From NCBI RefSeq assembly GCF_000737575.1, contig NZ_CP006270.1:1553163-1617162 (forward strand): DNA of 64,000 bases, in the 5' to 3' direction. How positions within the stretch are numbered: the stretch's first letter is position 1; each line of letters begins with the position of its first letter. The notes below the pieces were generated by a model that made no database searches, was not told where the DNA came from, and saw nothing but the letters and a program-made list of their open reading frames with translations. Positions 42,510 through 50,100 of the stretch are shown here, one piece after another. The position numbers and the translations under genes are program-made. Origin of the DNA: Synechococcus sp. KORDI-49 (GTDB lineage: Bacteria; Cyanobacteriota; Cyanobacteriia; PCC-6307; Cyanobiaceae).

Positions 42510-43712
42510 TCTGCGCTGCGAGGCCGCCCAGAGACGGGTTGGCAGTCCCCAGACGTAGATGAACCCCTCCGCAGCTCGATGATCAAAACGATCCTCACTG
42601 CCGTAGGAGGCCATCTCCGGCACATAGAGGCTGGACTCCGTTGAGCCACGGCCGATCACCGTGGCCGTGCCCTTGAGCAGCCGCAGCCGCACCACACCAT
42701 TGACGTGGGTCTGCGTGCGATCCATGAACCCATCGAGAGCATCCTTCAGCGGACCGAACCAGAGACCCTGGTAAACGAGATCAGCCCACTGACTTTCCAG
42801 CTGTCGCTTGCTGCGCAGCACATCCGCCGCCAGCGTCAGGCTCTCCAGCTCCTGATGAGCCTGGATCAGCAGCAGCAAGCCCGGAGTTTCATAGATCTCC
42901 CTGGATTTGATCCCGACCACCCGGTTCTCGATCATGTCCAGTCGACCGATGCCGTGGCGGCCTGCCAGGCGATTGGCTTCGCGGATCATGGCCACTGGAT
43001 CGAGGCTCGTTCCATTGATCGCCACGGGATCGCCGGCTTCAAAACGGATCTCGATCTCCTCGGCCACATCCGGAGCATCAGCGACGGATACCGTCATCGC
43101 GAACACCTCTTCCGGAGGGGCGACCATCGGATCTTCCAGAGGACCAGCCTCGATGCTGCGGCCCAGCAGGTTCAGATCGATGGAATAGGGCGATTTCTTG
43201 CTCACTGGTGAGGGAATGCCGCAGCGCTCGCCGTAGGCGATCGTCTCCTCCCGACTCATGCCCCACTCCCTGGCCGGAGTCAGGACCTTCAGATCCGGTG
43301 CCAGAGCAGCGATGGCCACATCAAATCGCACCTGGTCGTTGCCCTTGCCCGTGCATCCATGAGCGACGGCATCGGCACCGACTTCCCTGGCAACCTCAAC
43401 GAGGCGTCGGGCGATCAAAGGCCTTGCCAGCGCTGTGGACAACGGATAACGCCCTTCGTAGAGAGCATTGGCCCGGATGGCAGGAAACGCGAATTCCTCG
43501 ATGAACGGCTGGATCAGATCACCGACGAAGGACTGACTGGCGCCGGCATCGAGAGCCTTGAGGCGGATCGGCTCCAGTTCATCGCCCTGTCCGAGATCAG
43601 CGGCAAAGGTGATCACCTCCTCGACACCCCATTCCCGCTTCAGATATGGAATGCAGACACTGGTATCGACACCGCCTGAGTAGGCGAGCACCACCTTGTT
43701 CGCGCGGCCCAT
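42501..43712 (-). CDS. argG: Argininosuccinate synthase ArgG
   Basis: ATP-dependent joining of citrulline and aspartate in arginine synthesis. The 403-aa protein has the P-loop-like [13 protein letters not shown] (residues about 8-19), [13 protein letters not shown], and [16 protein letters not shown], typical of the family. The ATG at 43712 (MGRANKVVL) is chosen; it has an AGGAG motif 8 nt upstream and overlaps the TGA of the 76-aa membrane gene (TGATG). Length is normal. Confidence 0.96.
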   Translation of the reverse strand: MGRANKVVLAYSGGVDTSVCIPYLKREWGVEEVITFAADLGQGDELEPIRLKALDAGASQSFVGDLIQPFIEEFAFPAIRANALYEGRYPLSTALARPLIARRLVEVAREVGADAVAHGCTGKGNDQVRFDVAIAALAPDLKVLTPAREWGMSREETIAYGERCGIPSPVSKKSPYSIDLNLLGRSIEAGPLEDPMVAPPEEVFAMTVSVADAPDVAEEIEIRFEAGDPVAINGTSLDPVAMIREANRLAGRHGIGRLDMIENRVVGIKSREIYETPGLLLLIQAHQELESLTLAADVLRSKRQLESQWADLVYQGLWFGPLKDALDGFMDRTQTHVNGVVRLRLLKGTATVIGRGSTESSLYVPEMASYGSEDRFDHRAAEGFIYVWGLPTRLWAASQRRSS

Positions 43713-43942
43713 CAATGGGTCTCCTGATCACAATCGACTGATTCTCCCCTCCCGTCGATCAGCAGCCACATCCCCAGAACCAGAGCCGGTGCGAACACAA
43801 CCGCCAGAACCACTCCGGATGGCGCCTGGAGAGGCTCTGGATGGGATTCACCCCAACGGCGCAGGGCATAGCTCAAAGCGGCCGCGGCGCCCCAGCAGAT
43901 GGTCATCACCAGAGGTTTGTTCACGGTGATCAGCAGGGTCAT
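43712..43942 (-). CDS. Small two-helix membrane protein coupled to argG
   Basis: A 76-aa protein with two hydrophobic segments: [20 protein letters not shown] and [20 protein letters not shown], followed by a short acidic end ([14 protein letters not shown]). I do not recognise the family. Its stop codon overlaps the argG start (TGATG), so the two genes are probably co-translated. A membrane role near arginine synthesis is only suggested by position. Confidence 0.65.
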   Translation of the reverse strand: MTLLITVNKPLVMTICWGAAAALSYALRRWGESHPEPLQAPSGVVLAVVFAPALVLGMWLLIDGRGESVDCDQETH

Positions 43943-43978
43943 GACGTATGTTGACTGATTGGACTGTGTCCTTCACTG

Positions 43979-44230
43979 ATGAGTGCTCTCGACAGCATCA
44001 ACCCTTCCCTGACCCGCTACGGGCGCAGGGATCCGGCACCGGTGCTGCCGCTGCGAGAAGAGCCGGATCTGCTCACCTGGCTCGAAGCCAGTGGTCGTCT
44101 GGTGGCTGATGAGGAATCGAGCTCTCCTGAAGTGAGCACCGTGGAGGAGGAGGAGCTCTCCGCCCTGATGGGTGAGAAGGAGGATTACAACAACGCCGAC
44201 GAACAGAACGAGGAGCAGTGGGAGGACTGA
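43979..44230 (+). CDS. DUF3134 family protein
   Basis: An 83-aa protein that I recognise as DUF3134-like: MSALDSINPSLTRYGRRDPA, PVLPLREEPDLLTWLEASGR and LVADEESSSP, followed by an acidic Glu/Asp/Asn-rich tail. It occurs widely in cyanobacteria with no known function. It is 36 bp away from the divergent 76-aa membrane gene and 76 bp from mraY. Confidence 0.8.
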   Translation: MSALDSINPSLTRYGRRDPAPVLPLREEPDLLTWLEASGRLVADEESSSPEVSTVEEEELSALMGEKEDYNNADEQNEEQWED

Positions 44231-44306
44231 GCCGGGGGCTCTGAAGACCGGAGTGGTCGACTCCCGATCGTTCGTTTAAGGTCCCTGCGCCTGCTCAGAT
44301 CGAGCC

Positions 44307-45416
44307 GTGTCCGCCAGCCAGGAGAACCGTTCCCATCGCTGGTGGGAGAACGGATCGCTCAGTGCGTCCCTTCTGATCGGGGTTGTTCTGGCCGCCAGCG
44401 TCGCCACCGACAAGTGGATCGCGAACGCTCAGCTGAGCCTGCCGCTGCTGATCAGCATGACCACTGCCGCACTGGTGGCAGCTGCGGGCATTCCACGGCT
44501 GCGGGCACTGAAGATGGGGCAGGTGATCCGGGAGGAGGGCCCAAAGGCCCACCTCAGCAAATCCGGCACACCCACGATGGGCGGCTTGCTGGTCGTGCCC
44601 GTGGGAGTGATCATCGGCGGCCTGATCAGTCCGGAAGGAGAGGCTTCCCAACAGCTGCTGGCCGTAGCTGCCGTGACACTCGCCTACATGGTGATCGGCG
44701 GATTCGACGACTGGCGCAGCCTCACACGACGCACCAACACCGGTCTGACGCCACGTGGAAAACTGTTTCTGCAGATGGTGGCGGCGGTCGCCTTCCTCAG
44801 CGTCGCTGCATGGCACGGCTGGATCGACAGCACGATCTCCCTGCCCCTTGGCGTGACACTTCCGCTGGGACTGCTGATCTGGCCCCTGGGGCTGTTCGTG
44901 TTCCTGGCTGAGAGCAACGCGACCAACCTGACCGATGGCCTCGATGGACTGGCCAGTGGCTGTGGTGCCCTGGTGTTCGCCGGTCTGGCCATCCAGTTGA
45001 TGCTCCGAGGTCACAGCGGAGATCCCGCCATGGCGGGTTTCTGCATGGCGATGGCCGGGGCCTGGCTCGGTTTTCTGATGCACAACCGCAACCCGGCCCG
45101 AGCTTTCATGGGTGACACCGGTTCCCTTGCCATGGGAGCCGCTCTCAGCGCCGTTGCCCTGCTCACCGACAGTCTCTGGCCGCTGCTGGTGATGGGAGGA
45201 GTCTTTCTCGCCGAGTCCGTGTCCGTGATCGTGCAGGTCTGGGTGTTCAAAGCCACCAAGGGACCCGATGGCCAGGGGCGTCGCATCTTCCGGATGGCAC
45301 CACTGCACCACCACTTCGAACTGGGTGGCACCAGCGAACGCACGGTGGTGCCATGCTTCTGGCTGATGACAGCGGGACTGGTGCTGCTGGGCCTGCTGTT
45401 GCGCCCCATCGGCTGA
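44307..45416 (+). CDS. mraY: Phospho-N-acetylmuramoyl-pentapeptide transferase MraY
   Basis: Transfers phospho-MurNAc-pentapeptide from UDP to undecaprenyl phosphate, the first membrane step of peptidoglycan synthesis. The 369-aa protein has about ten membrane segments and the catalytic loops [44 protein letters not shown] and [11 protein letters not shown]. The start is GTG 44307. It opens a short operon of four genes ending in purT. Confidence 0.94.
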   Translation: MSASQENRSHRWWENGSLSASLLIGVVLAASVATDKWIANAQLSLPLLISMTTAALVAAAGIPRLRALKMGQVIREEGPKAHLSKSGTPTMGGLLVVPVGVIIGGLISPEGEASQQLLAVAAVTLAYMVIGGFDDWRSLTRRTNTGLTPRGKLFLQMVAAVAFLSVAAWHGWIDSTISLPLGVTLPLGLLIWPLGLFVFLAESNATNLTDGLDGLASGCGALVFAGLAIQLMLRGHSGDPAMAGFCMAMAGAWLGFLMHNRNPARAFMGDTGSLAMGAALSAVALLTDSLWPLLVMGGVFLAESVSVIVQVWVFKATKGPDGQGRRIFRMAPLHHHFELGGTSERTVVPCFWLMTAGLVLLGLLLRPIG

Positions 45417-45422
45417 ACCCTG

Positions 45423-45671
45423 ATGCGTTATTTCACCTGGCGGGAAACAGGACTGACCACCGACTGCCCAAGCCTCGAAGCGATGGCAGCGCGCTTTGAG
45501 GAATCCGCCAGCCTGATGCGACGCATGGCAGCGGACGGTTTTCAGCTGGAACGTCATGGCTCGGAACAGCGCATCACCCATTCCGATGCCTCTGTGTTTG
45601 ATGCCTGGGGATTCGTGAGTGAAGAGCCGCCGGTCCGCCAGCTCACCCTGATTCCTGATCTCGAGACCTGA
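45423..45671 (+). CDS. 82-aa cyanobacterial hypothetical protein
   Basis: A short protein beginning MRYFTWRETGLTTDCPSLEA, with a helical stretch (MAARFEESASLMRRMAADGF) and a C-terminal FVSEEPPVRQLTLIPDLE. No membrane segment. It starts 7 bp after mraY, and its TGA overlaps the next ATG (TGATG). The family is not recognised by me. Confidence 0.7.
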   Translation: MRYFTWRETGLTTDCPSLEAMAARFEESASLMRRMAADGFQLERHGSEQRITHSDASVFDAWGFVSEEPPVRQLTLIPDLET

Positions 45672-45829
45672 TGGAGAGCCTGCTCAGCACAACCGCGGAA
45701 CTGCTCAGCCAGGCCGCTGCTGATCCTGACCGTGTCCTGAAGTGGGTGCTGATTTATTTCGGGATCTCCTCCCTGGGGTTCATCGCGGTCTGGTTGATTG
45801 GTGAGATCCGCAGAAACAGCAGCTCATGA
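45671..45829 (+). CDS. 52-aa single-helix membrane protein (easily missed)
   Basis: ATG 45671 to TGA 45829 encodes MESLLSTTAELLSQAAADPD, RVLKWVLIYFGISSLGFIAV and WLIGEIRRNSSS. One membrane segment (VLIYFGISSLGFIAVWLIG) has an amphipathic N-terminal part and a basic C-terminal end. It overlaps the preceding stop (TGATG) and the purT start (ATGA), so it is embedded between two coupled genes, strong evidence that it is real. Function unknown; it may modulate or anchor MraY or PurT. Confidence 0.75.
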   Translation: MESLLSTTAELLSQAAADPDRVLKWVLIYFGISSLGFIAVWLIGEIRRNSSS

Positions 45830-47001
45830 GCCGATTCCCTCGCACCGTTCTGCTGCTTGGAAGCGGAGAGCTTGGGAAGGAGGTTGCGATCGCGGCCCAG
45901 CGACTCGGTTGTCGGGTGATCGCCTGCGACCGCTATGCCGATGCTCCGGCGATGCAGGTGTCGGATGTGGCCGAAGTGCTGACGATGACGGATGCGGACA
46001 ATCTGCTGAAGGTGGTCCGCAGACATCGACCGGATGTGGTGATCCCGGAGATCGAAGCCCTGGCCGTGGCGGCCCTGGCTGAGCTGGAACAGGAGGGCAC
46101 CACGGTGATCCCCACGGCCAGAGCCACCGCTGTGACGATGAACCGGGACAGAATCCGTGATCTCGCCGCTGGAGAACTGGCTTTGCGGACAGCGCGATTC
46201 GCCTACGCGTCCAGCGCCGAAGAGCTGGTGCAGGTCTCGGAGCCACTGGGCTGGCCCGTGGTCGTGAAGCCCGTGATGAGCTCCTCCGGGAAAGGTCAGA
46301 GCGTGGTGAGCAGCGCCGATGGGCTGCAGGAGGCGTGGAACGCGGCCCTCAGCGGTGCCCGGGGCACCTCGACCCGGGTGATCGTCGAGGAGTTCCTGCA
46401 GTTTGATCTGGAGATCACCCTGCTGACCGTGCGTCAGCAGAACGGAGACACGCTCTTCTGTGCACCGATCGGCCATGAACAGAAGAACGGGGACTATCAG
46501 TGCAGCTGGCAACCGGCTGAACTGAATGACCGACAGCTGCAGCAGGCCCAGGCCATGGCCCGCACCGTGACCGACAACCTCGGTGGAGTGGGGCTGTTCG
46601 GCGTCGAATTCTTTCTGTGCGGCGATGAAGTGATCTTCTCCGAACTGTCACCTCGACCCCACGACACCGGACTGGTGACTCTGATCAGCCAGAACATGAG
46701 TGAATTCGAGCTGCATCTGCGCGCTGTGCTGAATCTGCCGATCCCTGCCCTGAGAACGGCGGATGCCGCGGCCAGCCGCGTGATCCTTGCCGATCAACCG
46801 TTGGAATCCGTGAGTTACGACGGCATCAACGAAGCACTCCGGGAGGACGACACCCAGGTGTTGCTGTTCGGCAAACCGGATGCACGGGCCGGACGCCGGA
46901 TGGGGGTGGCGCTGGCACGCGGGGAACATCTCGCCGAGGCTCGCAGCAAGGCTGATCGAGCCGCAGGCTGCGTGAAGGTGCTACCGGGAGTCAACAGCTG
47001 A
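45826..47001 (+). CDS. purT: Formate-dependent GAR transformylase PurT
   Basis: ATP-grasp enzyme that formylates glycinamide ribonucleotide with formate in purine synthesis. The 391-aa protein begins with VLLLGSGELGKEVAIAAQRL and has the ATP-grasp segments WPVVVKPVMSSSGKGQSVVS and GVGLFGVEFFLCGDEVIFSE, with RPHDTGLVTL near the active site. Formate could be supplied by PurU, also in this window. Its 3' end overlaps the convergent glycosyltransferase by 11 bp. Confidence 0.95.
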   Translation: MSRFPRTVLLLGSGELGKEVAIAAQRLGCRVIACDRYADAPAMQVSDVAEVLTMTDADNLLKVVRRHRPDVVIPEIEALAVAALAELEQEGTTVIPTARATAVTMNRDRIRDLAAGELALRTARFAYASSAEELVQVSEPLGWPVVVKPVMSSSGKGQSVVSSADGLQEAWNAALSGARGTSTRVIVEEFLQFDLEITLLTVRQQNGDTLFCAPIGHEQKNGDYQCSWQPAELNDRQLQQAQAMARTVTDNLGGVGLFGVEFFLCGDEVIFSELSPRPHDTGLVTLISQNMSEFELHLRAVLNLPIPALRTADAAASRVILADQPLESVSYDGINEALREDDTQVLLFGKPDARAGRRMGVALARGEHLAEARSKADRAAGCVKVLPGVNS

Positions 47002-48406
47002 TCAGAGGTCGCGCAGGCGTTGTCCGACTCCTTCGTGGAGCTCGCCGGACCCTTGGAACCCGGTCGGCTGTGGCGTCCATCAGAGCCAGATAGTGACGGA
47101 CATGGGCGCCCCAGCTGAAGTGCCGATTGACTGCCTCCACACCGTTGTCGCTCCAGCGTCTCCAGAGATCACCGGCTCTGGCCGCCTGCTCCAATCCCCT
47201 TCGGAGACCCCCGGGCTCGGTCACATCCACCAGAAGCCCGTTGCCGCAACGGGCCTGAATGTCCTGGGGTCCCCCATCATCCGTCGCCACCATGGGCAAC
47301 CCACAGGCAGCGGCCTCGAGCAACGTGAGTCCGAAGGGTTCCGTGAGAGCCGGGTTGACGAACAGGCCCTGACGGCGGGCCGCCCAGCGGTACATCGCAG
47401 GAATGTGGTCACGCCGATGCTGTTTCGGGTAGGCGATCGTGCCGTAGAGATTGTGATGATCCACCAGCTCGAACACCTGCTGGAACACCTCGCGTTGCTG
47501 TTCGGCCAACTGGCGAGGGTCATCCCGGCATCCGAGCACCAGCACAAGATTGAACTGCTGACGCAGAGCGGCTGACTGACCGAACGCATCAACAAGAGCG
47601 GGGATGTTCTTGCGACGGACCGCCCGTGAAATGGCCAGCAGAGGAGGTTTGGAGGGATCCCGCAGGAAGGGATGCAGCAGCTGATTCAGCTCGGCCTTTT
47701 CCGAGAACGTGGCGGAGGGATGAAAACGACTCGAATCCACACCCGGTGGAACCACATGGGCACGCTGCAGCTGGAAACTGCTGTACCGGGAGTACTGCTT
47801 CTCCGCTTCCTGGCGGGTGCTAGTGATGATCAGATCTGCCTGTGCGAGTGCCCGCTCCTCAGCGTCGATGCGGGCACTCATGGAATAGGAACGTTCCATC
47901 TGCAGCAGGTCGCCCCCGGCAGCCAGAAGTCTCCGCTGCTTTTCGCGACCGAGGGAATGACCTGTGAAAACGAGGGGGATGCCCAACCGCTCGCTGACCA
48001 GGGAACCCACAAGGCCGGCATCGGCGTAATGAGCGTGAATCCAGTCGACCATCTGACCGGGCTGACGCAGATGATCGACAAGCCGATCAACCAGCTGCAT
48101 CAGATGCGGCCAGAGCCGTTCCTTTCGCAGGTATCGATCTGGACCGAAACGGAAACGCAGAATGCGGGCCCCGGAAGCAATGGGTTCCTCAGGAACGGCA
48201 TAGTCACTCGAAACCTGGGGGTCCTTGATCAGCCGGGTGACCACATCGACCTGATCGACATCCGTTTGCCGCGCCAGATGCTTGACAAGCTCGAGGACGT
48301 ACAGGGTCTGCCCGCCTGTGTCGGCATCACGCCCAAGCTCCAGCTCATGGGAACGGAACAGGCCATGCAGGTGCAGATGCAACAGACGCAGACCCATTCG
48401 TGGCAT
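46991..48406 (-). CDS. Sucrose-phosphate synthase-type glycosyltransferase lacking the phosphatase domain
   Basis: A 471-aa GT4 protein: the N-terminal LHLHGLFRSHELELGRDADT and GGQTLYVLEL, FTGHSLGREKQRRLLAAG, and the C-terminal nucleotide-sugar-binding EPFGLTLLEAAACGLPMVAT match SPS. Most marine Synechococcus SPS proteins continue into a C-terminal sucrose-phosphatase-like domain (about 700 aa in all). Here the chain stops soon after RHYLALMDATADRV, and the last 24 residues (Arg-rich) lie largely antisense to the purT end. Sucrose-6-phosphate would then need a separate phosphatase. ATG 48406 is used; ATG 48397 is possible. Confidence 0.82.
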   Translation of the reverse strand: MPRMGLRLLHLHLHGLFRSHELELGRDADTGGQTLYVLELVKHLARQTDVDQVDVVTRLIKDPQVSSDYAVPEEPIASGARILRFRFGPDRYLRKERLWPHLMQLVDRLVDHLRQPGQMVDWIHAHYADAGLVGSLVSERLGIPLVFTGHSLGREKQRRLLAAGGDLLQMERSYSMSARIDAEERALAQADLIITSTRQEAEKQYSRYSSFQLQRAHVVPPGVDSSRFHPSATFSEKAELNQLLHPFLRDPSKPPLLAISRAVRRKNIPALVDAFGQSAALRQQFNLVLVLGCRDDPRQLAEQQREVFQQVFELVDHHNLYGTIAYPKQHRRDHIPAMYRWAARRQGLFVNPALTEPFGLTLLEAAACGLPMVATDDGGPQDIQARCGNGLLVDVTEPGGLRRGLEQAARAGDLWRRWSDNGVEAVNRHFSWGAHVRHYLALMDATADRVPRVRRAPRRSRTTPARPLISC

Positions 48407-48594
48407 CAACAGACAGCAAAAGCCTGGAAGGGCTTCTTTTTTGTTTAGAGAAACAAAGAGCCTGAGAAGATGAAAAAAAGATTAGAAAACAAGTACTGCT
48501 GCCGGGTCAGACCCACAGATGGTTGACCTGGACAGAGATGTCGCCCCTTTCGAGACATCCCTGGATGCGACGAATTTGTAAACAGACAGCAATC

Positions 48595-50100
48595 TCAGAG
48601 ACGGTCACTGACATCAACCAGACGCTGCTCCGGATCACCCCAACCACCACCGGAGAATGTGACGGAACCGGACACATCGAGCTGCTCGTTGAGCCAGGCG
48701 AGCAGAAGGGCACCGATCGCCGCCGGTTGCGGATCACCCCTGAAACTGCGGGGCGTGAAGTGATTGGCCCGTTCGTACAGCACCAGACGATGTCCATGGC
48801 GTGCTGCCTTCGTCTCTCGCATCGGCGAGATCGCCTCCGGACCGGATGGAACGACCCAGTCAGCGGTGCCGCTGATCAGAAGCACCTTTCCGCTGAGGCT
48901 CCTGGAACTGGCGGGATCGAACAGCAGACGCAACGGGGGACTGACGGACACCACAGCACGCACACGCGGATCGGCTGCTCCCGCCTCTCGGATGGTGGAC
49001 AACCAGCTGCACTGCAGCACCCAGCTCATGTTCCCCTCTGGATCCTCCAGATCACTGCAGCGGGAAAGCATCTTTCGATCGGTTGGATCGGCACCGGCAA
49101 GCTGAAGAACCGTGGTGCCGCCCCAGGAATGTCCGATCGCAGCCACCGCGTCGGTGTTGAGCGACTGATTGCGCAGGATGCGACCTGAAGCCACGGCATC
49201 GATCAGAGCGGAGACATCGCGGGGACGTCTGGTCAACTCCTCCGGATCCGGGGGGGGGCGGTCCCCAGACAGCATCGCCTTCTGCTGCTCGAAATCACTG
49301 CCTGGATGATCGGGAAGAAGCACGGTGTAACCGGCCGAAGCAAGCACCTCCCCCCAGCCTTCAAACGATTCGGGATCATCCCAGAGTCCGTGGGAGATCA
49401 CAGCCAGGCGTCCATTCGAATTCCGCTGCGGCTCCAGAACCAGCGTTCGCAGCGGTTCCTGCCGATGGGGCACCGACACCTGTATCTCCCGACGGGACCA
49501 GGCGCCCCTCAGCCGGGCCTGCAACGAAGAATTGAACGGCTCGACCGGTGCGGCCTTCACCAGACTGCGACCCTGTTCCGTGTTACGGATCAGTCGGGAG
49601 GCGATGAAAGCGACCCTCGAGATGTCGATGGTGGCCGTTTCCCCTGGCATTTCACGCAGCAGCCCGAGCACAGTCGCCTCCCCATTGCGTTCCGCCCGGA
49701 TCAGCGCATCGGTGAGCATCCGTCCGGAGGTGTCTGCCTCGACCCCTTCGAGCTGCACCAGAGCAACGGCGGACTGGAGGACCTGCTCAAGCAGTGGCTG
49801 ACCGGTTGATCCCTCCAGAAACGAACGCGTCTCAGGGGGAAGCGGTGCAAGAAAAATCCCCTCCAGCAGGTTGGACAGCCTGTCGCCGCTCGCAGCCCTC
49901 AGATCCTCAAGATCCGGACTGGACCGCAACAGTTGATCGACCGTCTCGGCTTCCCCCAGATTGATCGTGATGCTGGTTTCCAGGAACGGCATCCGCAGAA
50001 CCAACCGCTCGAGGGCGGACGCAGGAGTTCCGACACCCGTCAGGGCAAGTCCCGCCATCAGGGACACCAGACGCGATCGCGGGCATCGGAACCTGAACAT
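48595..50100 (-). CDS. Exported alpha/beta hydrolase with N-terminal DUF1400 domain
   Basis: A 501-aa protein with a signal peptide (LVSLMAGLALTGVGTPASAL, cleavage near residue 30). A DUF1400-like helical domain covers about residues 30-190. An alpha/beta hydrolase domain follows, with oxyanion HGLWD (about 238-242), nucleophile S325 (AIGHSWGG) and a putative histidine in ERANHFTPRS. Substrate unknown, probably an ester in the periplasm. The ATG overlaps the uvrA stop (TGATG), so it is coupled to uvrA. A stand-alone DUF1400-like gene lies at 56764. Confidence 0.85.
   Translation of the reverse strand: MFRFRCPRSRLVSLMAGLALTGVGTPASALERLVLRMPFLETSITINLGEAETVDQLLRSSPDLEDLRAASGDRLSNLLEGIFLAPLPPETRSFLEGSTGQPLLEQVLQSAVALVQLEGVEADTSGRMLTDALIRAERNGEATVLGLLREMPGETATIDISRVAFIASRLIRNTEQGRSLVKAAPVEPFNSSLQARLRGAWSRREIQVSVPHRQEPLRTLVLEPQRNSNGRLAVISHGLWDDPESFEGWGEVLASAGYTVLLPDHPGSDFEQQKAMLSGDRPPPDPEELTRRPRDVSALIDAVASGRILRNQSLNTDAVAAIGHSWGGTTVLQLAGADPTDRKMLSRCSDLEDPEGNMSWVLQCSWLSTIREAGAADPRVRAVVSVSPPLRLLFDPASSRSLSGKVLLISGTADWVVPSGPEAISPMRETKAARHGHRLVLYERANHFTPRSFRGDPQPAAIGALLLAWLNEQLDVSGSVTFSGGGWGDPEQRLVDVSDRL

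Noticed and set aside
48419-48442. Hairpin AAGCC/GGCTT with a T run upstream of the sucrose-phosphate-synthase-type gene
   Set aside because: It points along the plus strand, where no upstream gene ends; the stem is only 5 bp. Could be a relic, or the end of an unseen antisense RNA.
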